Assembly: GCA_019137255.1 (NCBI GenBank)
Contig: WPDH01000087.1
Coordinates: 186,001-250,000, forward strand
DNA from: Corinectria fuckeliana
Lineage: Eukaryota > Ascomycota > Sordariomycetes > Hypocreales > Nectriaceae
Reading direction: 5' to 3'
DNA length: 64,000 nt
In this document: piece by piece, positions 47,701-58,411 of the stretch
Numbering within the stretch: the first letter of the stretch is position 1
Layout of the letters: the number at the start of each line of letters is the position of its first letter
Notes under the pieces: generated by a model
The model's input: only the letters and a program-made list of their open reading frames with translations
Told to the model about the DNA's origin: nothing
The model's database searches: none
Translations under genes and position numbers: made by a program

Positions 47701-48313
47701 TAAGTAAATATTATAGTATCTTAGTAAAATATATAACTAGAGGATTATATATAAAAAGTAGAATTCTAGTAAGAATATTAATAGGTATAAAAACCTTTTT
47801 AGACTTTATAGGTAGGTTAATTTAAACTACACTAAGAATCTAAATAATATATACTTAACTATAAGGTATATATTTATAATATATAAGAGAGTAATCTTAT
47901 AAGCTTTAAGAAAGCAAAAGATAATTATAAAGTCCTTTATAAAGGTAAAGTATTATATACTCTTAATAGCTACTTATAAGGCTATTTAGATCTAGAATTT
48001 TATAAAGAAAATTAGGTTTCCTCTTAATAAGCTAATTATTATCTATAAAGATAATAATAGTATAAACAAACTAGTATATAACCTAGAGTTTTATATATAT
48101 ATAAAGCAGATTAATATAAAGTATTACTATATAAGAGAAGTAGTTAAGTAAAAACTTATTAGAATTAAATATTAATAGACTATAGTAATAGTAACAAATA
48201 GGCTAACTAAGCTGCTACTCTAACTAGGCTTTAAGTTTTTTATTAAAATGCTTAATATAACTAATATTAACCTTAAGAACTATAAGATAACTAGTACTAA
48301 GATTAAGAGAGAG
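44713..48313 (+). pseudogene. Copia gag-pol relic
   Basis: Main body of the outer element. A zinc-knuckle-like YSYYKKLKYKKLNY (Cys codons turned to Tyr, Gly to Lys) lies near 44830, then reverse transcriptase with KRKIRLVI (~46855), the YINN box (~47285), and RNase H with YKDNNSINKLV and INIKYYYIREVVK near 48040-48160. Stops replace former Gln and Trp codons throughout. Confidence 0.85.
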
Positions 48314-48658
48314 TATAAACCTGCTTAAGAGATTATATAACTAAACACTAAGTGTATTATATAACTAGTAGTAGTATAATAAGATAAGTAAGGCCTGCCT
48401 AGTAAATATATAATATATATAGCTAGGTTATACTAGAAATATAAGGCTAGTTATAAAACATTAGGAAAGTATAAGAATATAAGTAAGAATAGTAGTTATA
48501 AGATTAGTATATAGAGGGGGGCTTATCCTCCCTCTTAGCAATTAAATTAACCTTCTTACTATCTTTATCTACCACCCTAATAACCACTACGTATTATATC
48601 ACGGTTACTGTGTTAACCCTTAAGTTACTAAGCTAACTAGTGACTGTGGACCTTCACA
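48314..48658 (+). repeat. Copia right LTR
   Basis: 345 bp. The inner ~225 bp are RIP-converted and the last ~110 bp keep CpG and CpA, the mirror image of the left LTR. Confidence 0.9.
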
Positions 48659-48663
48659 ATCTG
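48659..48663 (+). repeat. target-site duplication (right), ATCTG
   Basis: Matches 27462-27466. Confidence 0.9.
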
Positions 48664-49754
48664 CTCGCGCTACCCTATACTAAGACTGCATTCGGCCGTT
48701 TTTGTAGTTACACATCAGCTTCTTACTTCTCTTCCTATCGCGCAGATATCATGAGACGTTCGGGCTCAGGACCATAGGAATCATTCATTAATGCATGTTA
48801 TATCTAAGCATTATGATATGCTCACGGTAAGGTATTTCGGGCAGAACACCATAGACAAGAACTGTACACGTTATTTTCCGACCAAAAATATCGCGCAGGA
48901 GTAGCATCAACGTCGCGACTGGCATACTGGACCATATTACCTGAGAATGCAGTCTTCTGTCACAGATTCTTCCATAATGTGGACGGCGCTGGGGCTATTC
49001 TTAGTCCTTCTTATCCAAGGGAAATTGGATTTGGACTCCTTAGAGAGTAAAGAACCACAAAGCCGAACCTCAATCCACCGGGAATAAGTCTACATCGCAA
49101 TCACACCAAGTGACGACTCGAGCTGTCGCCGTCTAACCCTTCCCATCAGCGAATAGGGGCATCGCTGTGAGCTGGCTCGAGGTTTGTTGACGGGAAGAGG
49201 ATATTGGTCAACTTCATGGTGCTTGTCCAACTGCCTTGCAAGAACGGGACGTTTACGAAAAAAATGGCCCGTTGCAGGTGTACAATGGGCTCTTCGAGTT
49301 TACTATAGGAACGGAAGCTGGAAGAACCCTGAAACCAGGGACACTCAAGTCAAGTACTGCTTCTCTAAGAAGCCCTTGGACCTTTGTCGACGGGGATGCG
49401 TCGTCTCGAAACCCTAGTACACTGCACATAGCAGCTTCTCGATCCCCAAAGTATTGATGATTGACTGCTAGGAAATGGGTAATGATTTAAATACATTCCT
49501 TAGTCGTTCATGGCGGATCTGTTGTTGAACAGGCTTCAAGTAGAGCTCCACGAGCGACCGCAGTGCACATTGCATGGGCAGCTTACTATCTACTAGCTAT
49601 ACATTGTTTGCGCGGCACAATATACCCAAGCCCATCCGATATTTGTATCGAGAACGAAATCAAACGCCGACCTATCCATGTTGCCTTACGTGGTACGTGA
49701 TACCAGCATTACTATAACTCGTAACAATGTCATCAAACAATACACAAGCCTGAT
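48664..49754. other. intergenic, right flank of the transposon block
   Basis: Base composition returns to normal at once after the LTR. Short frames at 49184-49457 have no recognisable features. No continuation of a gene broken by the insertion was found. Confidence 0.45.
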
Positions 49755-50425
49755 TTACCACATTCGTCGCTGGTAGTACGCTGGCTCCTCCAGCTGCGCC
49801 GACCTCTGCAGGTCCTGCTTGATCATCTTCCGCCTCTGTGCCGCGGTGAGAGGCTTGCTCTTCTTGGCCGGGACATCCGGATGGCTCGCAGCCAAAATCT
49901 TTTCCGACATCTTGGCCTTGAGCTCCTCCACAATGTCAATGTTCTTTTGCTTCGCCGCCGGGTTCACCTTGTGCTTCGCCGCCTTGTCGACCCCGTCGCT
50001 GGGCTTCCTCGCCTTCTCGATCTTCTCGTCGGGCTGCGTCTGCTTCACCTCGATGACCACGCGCTGCTCCCTCGCCTCCCTCTCAGCCTCGCTCTCAAGC
50101 GTCACGACGGTCCCATCCTCGAGCTCGGTTGTCGTCTCGCGGAAATGTGCTGGAAGGTATGCATAGGGTGACGGCTTGGAATCGCGTTGGGGGCCTCCGC
50201 GTTGAGGACCTCGCGGCTGGATAGCGACGCGCAGCTCGTGGAGAGTGCGCTGTTGAATCACGTAGCCGCTGAAGAAAAGGGCGAATGTACACAGGACCAC
50301 TAGAGATGGAGAGTGAGTGAGTCGGCCTGGAATGCGGCTTGCTGTGGATATCCTGGGTGCAACGTACCGACGAACCCCGAAGCGATGATTTGGACTTGTG
50401 ATGAGGTGAGAAGTAACTTGGGCAT
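49755..50425 (-). CDS. Small single-pass membrane protein, fungal, function unknown
   Basis: Two exons, 50425-50368 and 50299-49755, 200 residues. The first exon encodes MPKLLLTSSQVQIIASGFV and joins in frame to VVLCTFALFFSGYVIQ, making one N-terminal transmembrane helix (~12-35). The rest is hydrophilic: FRETTTELEDGTVV, then a Lys/Glu-rich region and a basic C-terminus (TAAQRRKMIKQDL...YYQRRMW). The first ATG is taken as start. There is no cleavable signal or catalytic motif. It shares a 287 bp divergent promoter with PRP38. I do not recognise a named family; a mitochondrial or ER membrane location is possible. Confidence 0.75.
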
Positions 50426-50712
50426 TGTGAGCGGAATCTCAGTGGTAGAAAATCTAAATCCAAAGGCCTAAGGCTGATATCAACGTAGTGAATCGTGCTG
50501 AAAAAGCCTTTTGACTTGTTCGTCGCCATCCTCGTCAGGCATAGTTACCGAATCCTGGAAGTGGGCTGTTTACTTGGTCGGCCCAGCAATAATCTTATCG
50601 CCACCAGCTTTCCCCAACTTTTCTCAACACCAAGACGCAGTTGTAGCCCCCACCATCACCATCACCAACGTCACCTTCAACTACCGCCAGCTTGTGCACG
50701 TCAATCGCCACC

Positions 50713-51540
50713 ATGTCCAAGTTCAAATCCGACACCGTTCACGCCGATGCGAGCCGCTTCCTCGACGAGCGCGGGTCCAATGCCGCCCTCGCGCCCAACG
50801 GCCTCAATCCCGCGACGATCATGGAAAAGGCCGTCAAGGACAGAATCGTCGACTCATACTTCTACAAAGAGCAGTGCTTCGCGCTCAACGAGGCCGATAT
50901 TGTCGACCGCGTCGTCGAGCACGTTTCCTTCATCGGCGGCACCCACGGCGCGAATCAGAAGCCCAGCCCGTTCTTGTGCCTGGCCTTCAAGCTGCTGGAG
51001 CTCGCACCGAGCGACGCGATCTTGCAGGAGTACCTCCAGTACGGCGGCGAAGCGTTCAAGTACCTGCGCGCACTGGCATGCTTCTACGTGCGCCTGACGC
51101 GGCAGGCCAAGGACGTGTACGAGGCTCTGGAGCCGTTTCTGGAGGATCGGCGGAAGCTGAGGCGCAAGGGCAGGGCTGGCACGTCGTTGACGTTTATGGA
51201 CGATTTCGTGGACGACCTACTCACCAAGGACCGAATATGCGCAACGAGTCTGTGGAAGATGCCCAAGAGAGAGGTTTTGGAAGATCTGGAGATTCTGGAG
51301 CCGAGGGTTAGCCCGTTGGGAGACCTGGAGGATCTTCTGGAGGAGGAGGATGAAGTAGACAAGGAGAATGGGACGAGAGAAGAGTCTGGTGAGATTTCAG
51401 ACAGGGATAATATGGATGTGGACCGTGAAGAGAGGCCTCGAAGCTATAGTAGGAGCAGGAGCAGGAGTCGAAGCGGCAGCCGACGGCGGAGCAGGAGCAG
51501 GAGCAGGAGCCAAGCCCGAAGCAGGAGTCGATCACCTTGA
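50713..51540 (+). CDS. PRP38: Pre-mRNA-splicing factor PRP38
   Basis: PRP38 is a tri-snRNP-linked protein required for spliceosome activation. Single exon, 275 residues, starting at an ATG in ideal context (GCCACCATGTC). The conserved PRP38 domain occupies ~15-185, with NPATIMEKAVKDRI, SYFYKEQCFALNE, FIGGTHGANQKPSPFLCLAFKLL, EYLQYGGEAFKYLRALACFYVRLT and FMDDFVDDLLT. It is followed by an acidic linker and a C-terminal arginine/serine (RS) tail of alternating SRSRS units, as in metazoan PRP38A and absent from budding yeast. Divergent from the small membrane-protein gene. Confidence 0.95.
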   Translation: MSKFKSDTVHADASRFLDERGSNAALAPNGLNPATIMEKAVKDRIVDSYFYKEQCFALNEADIVDRVVEHVSFIGGTHGANQKPSPFLCLAFKLLELAPSDAILQEYLQYGGEAFKYLRALACFYVRLTRQAKDVYEALEPFLEDRRKLRRKGRAGTSLTFMDDFVDDLLTKDRICATSLWKMPKREVLEDLEILEPRVSPLGDLEDLLEEEDEVDKENGTREESGEISDRDNMDVDREERPRSYSRSRSRSRSGSRRRSRSRSRSQARSRSRSP

Positions 51541-52206
51541 GCTCCCATCTCCAAGGGACGACAAACCGGATGCAACTAAAACAAAAAACATGCCTCGAGG
51601 GCACACGCACGCGCTTCAATTGCTTCAGAAGTGTTCTTCACAACAAACACTAAAGGACCACTTCAATACAAAGCCCCAAGAAAAGTCTACTCTTATGGAG
51701 GCGGCGCTTTGAGCGTCTCTCTTGAACTCACGTCGACATGCAAGTCAATTCACTCCTTTGCAATGCTCCGAGTACGGGTTTGAGTAGGCTGAGCCACGAC
51801 TTGGAGGATCTTGAGGAGAGAAGAAAGGCGCCAACCTCAACATCGGGAATTGTTCTTGAAATCAAAAGGAATCTTTCGACATATATGGAGTCATGTAGGC
51901 GAGGCCGCTTAGTGATGGACGTGAAGAGTATGGCTCATAGTTGTCTACGACTTCGGTGGCATTGAGAAAAGCCAAAAGCTTGTCCAAGATGTGTGCGCTT
52001 TTAAGCCTCGAAGGAGTACATTGCATGGCAAGTAGGTATGCAAGGAGAATTCTCAAGGCAATTTATGGATGAAAGACAGCGTCAAGTGTGATGCGAGGTC
52101 TATGTATAGAGCAAGGGTGGTTCGCAGCCACACCGGGCTTTCGTACGCCAATGAATCTGACATGCTTGCTATTTCTCTTGCGAATTCTTTATGCCCCTAC
52201 TGCAAA
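51541..52206. other. intergenic, convergent 3' ends
   Basis: Between PRP38 (+) and the LRR gene (-). No coding signal; presumably both 3' UTRs. Confidence 0.45.
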
Positions 52207-53790
52207 CTATGGCTGTTGGGCTGTCTCCGCTACCACAGATGGCGCTGGGTAGCCTCCTGGTACTCCCCATCTACCCCTGCTTATCTTCGTCGGCCCACAT
52301 CGTGATGAACATCCCCTGTGAATGAATGGCACCGCCGTCTCCCCCTCAGCCATGCTCAGAGGCATCGCCCGCACCTGGAGAGGACCATCTTGAGCCACCC
52401 GCTCGCAGGTTCGGATTTCACGCCACTCCACCCACTCTATAGTGGGCACCACAACTAACCTGTTGCAGCGGGAGCACGTTAAGCCGCCGGCTTCCTTCTG
52501 CCTCATCGCTCGCTCGAGGAGCTCGCGGAGGTGGGACAGGCCGTCGGGGATGTAGCATCCCATCTCTGGGAGCTGGGCGCTGAGGTAGCAGGTGCGGAGG
52601 GCCGTCTCGAGAAGGCTTGGTACCGCGCTTGCGCCGGCGAGGTTGCGCCTCAAGTCTGTTGCGCCACGCGAAGGGGTTTGAGGGGCGCTGCCGTTGGCTG
52701 TGCTCTCAACAGGGAGGAAGAGGGAAGAGGGACCGGATGGAAGCCTGAAGTCAGAAACAACTCGCCCGCTCGTGTTAGAAAGCTGTGCTAGGGAACGGCC
52801 AAGAAATTTGCTAACTAGGTGTGGAATCGGTAGAACCTCAATGCCTTCCTCGTACTGATACAAGACGGTGCTCGCGGGTTGGATTTTGCCTTCGTCCAGA
52901 TTCGCAGTTTGCAAATCATATTCGGGCTGCCAGAAGGGATTGGGATGAAGGACGAGGGTATGAAGACTGCTGCTTGCATCAAGGAGGCTGAGCAGCTCGA
53001 TAGGAAGATAGTGGAGGCGGTTTTGAGAGACGTTAAGCTCCTTGAGATTATGAAGCTTAGAGATGGCGGGAGGAAGCTCCGTAAGTTTGTTACCTCGGAG
53101 GCTGAGGATGGTGAGGTAGGTAATGTCGAAGATGGCTCCGGGGACCCGTGTTAATCGATTCATGGCGAAGTATAACTTGAGCTCTGGATCCTTTTGCTCA
53201 AAGGCAACATCCTTGGTGACAACGGGGATGCAGGAGAACTGCGAAAGAGGACTAATCGTGTCGTTGGAAACCTCCTGTAGACCCATTGACCAAAAATCGA
53301 TAGTCTCGTCTCCCTGATCGAGACATGCCCGGACCTTATCGCGGGCCGTTTGCTCAGCCCTCGAGACGCGGCGTACAGCAGCGCGATCTAGCTGCGGCAA
53401 CCTTGGCTTATGGATGATTTCCACGTGGTCCATCACATCGTCGCTCTCGTCGCCATCACTGCCGAGGTACACACCACTGTCGGCCTGTCGCGTCCACGCG
53501 CGCCTCCGCTTCGGCATTTGGATGGGCTCGCCAAAGGTTGAATCCGACGTGGGGTGCTGCTGAAACCACGACCCAACGTACCGTTTCTTACACCGGCCCT
53601 CTACATAGTTGTCCAGAGCCGGGTCATCGTCACTGGAGAAGACGGCCGGGTCGCTGGAGCTGTGATTCAAGGCTGGCGCGTGGTGGGGGCCCTGGTGGCG
53701 GACGCGTTTCCGAGGATTGTTGCTGAAGCTTTGCGACTGCTCGTCCCAAGAGACTGCCGGCATATGCGGCAAAGAAGGTTCCTCGGACAT
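52207..53790 (-). CDS. Leucine-rich repeat protein with C-terminal Cys pairs
   Basis: Single exon, 527 residues. The N-terminal ~170 residues are disordered and carry basic clusters (RKRVRH, KRRRAW) that could act as nuclear signals. Three to four leucine-rich repeats span ~205-300 (MNRLTRVPGAIF, LSLRGNKLTELPPAI, LNVSQNRLHYLPIEL, LVLHPNPFW). The C-terminal region has CSRC (~438) and, further on, a GCSSRC, which together could bind zinc. A nuclear or signalling role is suggested only by composition; no enzyme domain is seen and I cannot name an orthologue. First ATG used. Confidence 0.8.
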   Translation of the reverse strand: MSEEPSLPHMPAVSWDEQSQSFSNNPRKRVRHQGPHHAPALNHSSSDPAVFSSDDDPALDNYVEGRCKKRYVGSWFQQHPTSDSTFGEPIQMPKRRRAWTRQADSGVYLGSDGDESDDVMDHVEIIHKPRLPQLDRAAVRRVSRAEQTARDKVRACLDQGDETIDFWSMGLQEVSNDTISPLSQFSCIPVVTKDVAFEQKDPELKLYFAMNRLTRVPGAIFDITYLTILSLRGNKLTELPPAISKLHNLKELNVSQNRLHYLPIELLSLLDASSSLHTLVLHPNPFWQPEYDLQTANLDEGKIQPASTVLYQYEEGIEVLPIPHLVSKFLGRSLAQLSNTSGRVVSDFRLPSGPSSLFLPVESTANGSAPQTPSRGATDLRRNLAGASAVPSLLETALRTCYLSAQLPEMGCYIPDGLSHLRELLERAMRQKEAGGLTCSRCNRLVVVPTIEWVEWREIRTCERVAQDGPLQVRAMPLSMAEGETAVPFIHRGCSSRCGPTKISRGRWGVPGGYPAPSVVAETAQQP

Positions 53791-54516
53791 TGAACAGATG
53801 TGGGTAGTAATAGTGCCTCAATTGGCTAGCTGGAACAGATTGGAGCAGAATATATGAGTGTTTCCGAGATGTAAGAGTCGCGAAGGCTGATTCGGGTAGT
53901 ATGTCTTAAGCGGGATGACGCGCGCGCGACGCTGCCCGAGGAGGACGGGGACGTAAATACCAGGGTTCGGCCCCACTTACGCACGGGAGACGCAAGCACC
54001 CGCACGTTTGCCGATGTGCACGTGCCATATCGACCGCGGGGCTGGAGAGAGGTCCGAAGAACGGAGCGCGACACGGCACTGGCGTCGCAATCTCTTGACG
54101 CGTATTCGTACTTGGTACTCCCAAGCCATCTATACTTACATAGTAGTATCACACTGCTCCTCGGGTCCCCGTCCAGCATCGTCGATGCCTGCTGGGACTA
54201 GATTATTTCACAGTATGCTTGGTCGCTTACGAATGAATGCCTCGACTCAACATGTTGGAAACAACTTGAAGTTGTTCATCCGGTGTCATTGTACTCAAGG
54301 CAGCGCTCTTGTCAAAATGGGGCAATCGAGGGAACTGCTCATGGGTATTATCCGGATTTGGTTCAAGATCGCGCGCCTCGCATAACTGTGTTTGACCCGG
54401 GGACCTCGATGACTCGGTGTTGAAGACACTGATGTGAGGGTCGTGGTGTAGACCCGCGTGCTACTATCGTCACTAACCGATGGCAAGGTAGGTGAGTTTA
54501 CCGCACATGCATTATT
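53791..54516. other. intergenic between LRR and PLP2 genes
   Basis: Contains the LRR gene promoter and the PLP2 3' UTR. No gene seen; GC-rich near 53900-54100. Confidence 0.4.
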
Positions 54517-55357
54517 TTAGTCCCAGTCGTCATCGTCGCTTTCATCATTCCTGCGCGACCTTCCAGCGGTCCCAGTCTTGATGCTGCTGCCCGCCAGTCG
54601 TTCCTCCTCGACGTCCTCTGCTGCGCGCCGCCGCTTCACTACGCGCATGTCCGAGTCTTGGACTGCGCCAACCTCCACGAGCATGTCGTCGATCCTCTGC
54701 ATTTTGGTACGAACACCGCCGATGGTTGCGAGCGTGACGATTTGCTTGACGATGTCGCCGTTCTTGTACACCAAGACTGTCGGGCAGTTGCGGTCAGGGT
54801 AGTTTTCGATTGCCTGGCTTGCCCTGATTTCGCAAAACTTGATCTCGGTGTATTCCGTGGCAGCTTGTTTCCAAAGCTCAGACAGAACTCTCGACTCGAT
54901 GTTGTTTCCCATGGATGATGTGAGGTTTACAAAAACGAGGCCGTTCTTTGAGGCATCTGTAACCTCCCGCTGGTATTCAGGCTTCGACAAGGGGTATACG
55001 GTTCCATGAAGTGCCTTCTTCTGGATGTTGCTGAGCTCCGCCATCCGCTTTTGCCGGTATTGTTCCAGAAAAGCCTCGTCTTCGTCATCCTCAAGCTCGT
55101 CCAGCTCGTCCAGATCCTTTCCCTCTAGTCGGGTTTCATGTGCTAACCTCCGGCCCTCCAGGATGGCCTCCTCAATCATGGGAGTCGGGCTAGGGGGTTT
55201 CTCGGGGATGACACCATGTTTCCGTAGGATCTCGTTCCTATAGCGGGGTCAGAACTTGACAACGATGGAGGGGTAACAGGAACCAAACGAACCATTCTGT
55301 GTCGGCATTGGGGTCGTCGATGGGGACGGCAATCCGCTGTTCTGAAGGTGCTGCCAT
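54517..55357 (-). CDS. PLP2: Phosducin-like protein 2 (thioredoxin-fold CCT cofactor)
   Basis: PLP2 works with the cytosolic chaperonin CCT in folding actin and tubulin. Two exons, 55357-55293 and 55237-54517 (donor GTTCGT, acceptor ATAG), 261 residues. The family opening TEWNEILRKHGVIPEKPPSP spans the splice junction, confirming it. Next come MIEEAILEGRRLAHE, an acidic helix LDELDELEDDEDE, then the thioredoxin-fold domain (~105-215) with LTSS, VLSELWKQ, KFCEIRASQAIENYPDRNCPTVLVYKNGDI. As in phosducins, the redox CxxC is absent. Ends with a basic then acidic tail (DDDDWD). Divergent from the eS27 gene 498 bp away. Confidence 0.92.
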
Positions 55358-55855
55358 GGTGGTAGTCGTTTGGGAGAGTGAGTGTGTAAGGAAGTCAATC
55401 GCTCGACCTTTCTTGAAGCACTTGGTGAAAGTAGTTGCCTATTGCAGCCGAGCTCAATAAAGTCCCTGCCTGGTGCCTTACGGAATTACGTAGTGTGGCG
55501 GGCAACGGCATCTTGGGCGTGCATAACATGCACAAATCACATGTCTCACTTATATACTCTATGCACAAATGCTCCCATCGGCGCTATGTCGCACCGACGA
55601 TGTCCTGACCCAATGATTGACTGGGGTAGCTCGCATCACGTGTGCTCGGGTGTGAAAACCCTATTGCACTAGTCTGTTCTTGTCGGAAAGTGGAGCTGGA
55701 GGCAAACGGGATCCTCCCCCTCAAGTCCACCGAACTTTTCCTCGCTTACCTCCTCCCACCCATCTTGCGAGCCTCAAATCTGCCACCGGATTTCGTCAAC
55801 CTCCCCATTCTCGCAAGACTCGACCAGAAAATTCTCACCGAGAAAATCAGTCAAG
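55358..55855. promoter_or_regulatory. divergent promoter, PLP2 / eS27
   Basis: 498 bp between start codons. The eS27 side has C/T-rich stretches (CCTCCTCCCACCCATC near 55750-55765) typical of fungal ribosomal-protein leaders. Confidence 0.5.
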
Positions 55856-56405
55856 ATGGTAAGCGACCGCGCCTTCCTGATACCCACCTCGATGGACCGA
55901 CGATTCCCGATGGACGATTGAAGAGAGATGGACACGTGTGTGAATTTGGCCAAAATTCGACGGTGGCGCTGGGCAGTGGCGGAAACACCAAGGCGACGGA
56001 CGCTGGACTCGACAACTGCTGTGCTGGAAACTTTGGAGCAATCAGGACAAATACGAAGGCGATTGAGACATTTTGCTAATTCGACTCTGCCTAGGTTCTC
56101 GCTGTTGACCTTCTCAACCCCTCCGCGGCCGCCGAGGCCAAGAAGCACAAGCTCAAGGTACGATAAGCAAAGCATCAACGCGCCCCCGCTTCGACGACCG
56201 ACCTAACGATGATGCTCTCCAGACCCTCGTCCCTGCTCCTCGATCATTCTTCATGGACGTCAAGTGCCCCGGCTGCTTCACCATCACCACCGTCTTTTCC
56301 CACGCCCAGACCGTCGTCATCTGCCAGGGCTGCACTACCGTGCTGTGCCAACCTACCGGTGGCAAGGCCCGTCTCACCGAGGGCTGCTCTTTCCGACGAA
56401 AGTAG
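55856..56405 (+). CDS. RPS27: 40S ribosomal protein eS27
   Basis: Small-subunit zinc-ribbon ribosomal protein. Three exons: 55856-55858 (only the ATG), 56095-56157, 56223-56405, joined through introns GTAAGC...CTAG and GTACGA...CCAG (branch CCTAAC), giving 82 residues, the exact family length. The zinc ribbon CPGC...CQGC is present (VKCPGCFTITTVFSHAQTVV, then ICQGCTTVLCQPTGGKARL), and the protein ends EGCSFRRK. The 236 bp first intron directly after ATG is a common arrangement in fungal ribosomal-protein genes and may aid expression. Confidence 0.96.
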
Positions 56406-58411
56406 ACTGCTTCACGGCGGTTTCTTTCCTTGGGTACTCATGACTCTTACGGTTCATCTCATGGTGGTCATCTCGGATCTGCAAAACAACAACCTCGACA
56501 TGGGCGTATAGACAACTAAACCTTGCGAACATAATCAAAAATCTTTGCAGATAGAAGATGGGGCACCCAGAATAGGGGCGTTTGGGGTCTCCGGATATCT
56601 TGCATGGCACATCATTCTTCTTTTGTTTTCCGTTGCGCGCCTTGTACCAAAGAGTCGTCTCGAGGTAGGAAGGGAAAAAAGCACTGCATGGGTGGACAGC
56701 TGGAGAAAAGTCTCCACGAGCGACCGGGCGCCTGGATGGGCGAGCCTGGATGCGAGGACGTGGAACCGCTGGTTGATGATCGCTTCATACCCGGGTGCAG
56801 TGGGTAGCGGAGGATGGTCACTGTGCTTATGCGAAATTCACGATGGTTTCCACAATCCGGTATCCCCATGACTTCGTCCTCTGTACCTCTACGTTGCGTG
56901 ATGTTGGGTGGCGGTATCGTAATGCATCGGTGACTCTGCTGTGCCCTTTGCCCTCGGTACGCATACCACCATGGACGAAGAGCCCGGCCTGGCTGTAGTC
57001 CTAACCGCTGTGCTGAGCCCATGTGGTTTTTGGTGCTTCAAAATTGACTCATCTCGGACTGGCCCCTTTTGCCCGGGACAGCCAGGAAGCAGGAAAGTCG
57101 TTAGGGATTTTATTGCATGAGTCAACGGCTTGGCTGTTGCCTAGAAGGGTGCAAACGAATCAAGTCTTGTCATACTGTCTTTGGGCTCTGTCATTTATGT
57201 CATGCATGATAACTGTGACGCTAGGTAACCCGGGGTATGTATTAGACAAGTCTAGGGCTCATTGGTGAAGCACCTTGTCTTGATGTCAACAAAGCCGACC
57301 TATCAATAAAGATGGCTGATGAGTGCCTTCTCAAGCTAAACAACAGATATTTGAAGATGATGCGTGCCGTTGGTTGAAGAGGATAAGGTACCTGAAATAC
57401 ATGTACGCAGACCCGGTGTGGTGTGCATACTTACTTGTTAACTCGCGTGACGAGGTTACATAAGAAAGCTGAAGACCCAGCAGTCGACTATGTAAACAGC
57501 TCGTGAAATAATGGTCACGATGAGATGTATCAACTCTGCTCAGGTTCCGACAAGACAATTGATTGCCATGCCAAATTAGAAAATTTTGGCAACAACCCTA
57601 CTGGCCTGTCATGGATCAAATTGATTATTGGATTATCAGATGTCACTGCAAAAGACAAGGCTGGGCTGGCTGTTGCTTGTCGGTCCACCAGATGACTCAG
57701 CGACACCATTTGCCCTACTAGTACTGTACAAGTGCGTCCTGAGCTAAGCTAACTGCAGTGGTCTCGACCACTTAACGCGAAAGCGGCACGAACCGATCGC
57801 GTCTGGCACGGGTACCTTGGCCCATTTTTCTTCAAGTGTGAGTGCGTAAAATCTGGAATTGGCGTGCCCAGTTTTAGCTTTTGGATTAGTTGGCGGCGTT
57901 AACAATTGGCCCCCCAGCAACGACCCCAGGACCAGCCTCCTTTCCTCAGTCCTCCTCTCTCTCCTCCCCTCTCTCCTCCCATGCTTTCCACCTTCATCGC
58001 CCCGTTACCACATCAACACGCCCCTCACTTGGCCTGCTTTCTTTCGTCTGCCGCAAACGTCATTGTTGGCCGTGCTTTTGAACCCCTCCCCACTCTGCTG
58101 CTGTTTCTCTCTTTGTTCTTTTGCTACATACCAACTGCGATTCGCTTCGCCCCCTGTTGCTTCTCCATTCTGAATTATCAGATCGTCGCCGGTTGCGACG
58201 TCATCTCACCCCCTGAGACAAACAAGCTGCGACACATTGCATCACAATTGGCCACTTGAGCTTCAATAGTCATCGCCAACCATGACACATTGATGCACAA
58301 GATCAATCCTTCATCCTCCATCTCACTTCCATTGGTCGTTGTCGACTATCTAAACCACCATCAACCTCATCCATCATACTGGATCTCAGCTTTCCAGCTT
58401 GCCTCGTCAAC
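56406..58411. other. 2 kb intergenic region upstream of the RNR-inhibitor gene
   Basis: No gene seen. The first part is the eS27 3' region; from ~57900 a C/T-rich tract (CCTCCTCTCTCTCCTCC) looks like a promoter/leader. Contains a pair of ACGCG motifs listed separately. Confidence 0.45.
57775..57802. promoter_or_regulatory. two inverted ACGCG (MBF-like) motifs
   Basis: ACGCG at 57775-57779 and its complement CGCGT at 57798-57802, ~610-640 bp upstream of the RNR-inhibitor ATG. ACGCG is the core bound by the MBF cell-cycle factor in yeasts; its role here is inference. Confidence 0.3.

Larger units (their letters stand above)
27467..48658 (+). mobile_element. Ty1/Copia LTR retrotransposon, RIP-mutated, carrying nested insertions
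   Basis: Two 345 bp LTRs (27467-27811 and 48314-48658) begin TGTGAA and end TTCACA (the inner copies read TATAAA and TTTATA after RIP), flanked by ATCTG duplications. Removing the insertions at 28680-36221 and 36460-44712 leaves about 5.4 kb, a normal Copia length. Degenerate gag-pol is readable on the plus strand through RIP stops: a CCHC-like zinc knuckle near 44820-44875, reverse transcriptase near 46830-47310 (the YVDD box now reads YINN at ~47285) and RNase H near 48030-48200. The gag frame continues across the second insertion site when one GATAT copy is removed. Non-functional. Confidence 0.92.

Noticed and set aside
49184..49457. two overlapping short frames right of the transposon block
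   Set aside because: No motif, no splice partner, no upstream signals; treated as chance.
50511..51311. 266-codon frame overlapping PRP38
   Set aside because: Out-of-frame shadow of PRP38, rich in Arg; PRP38 domain is in the other frame.
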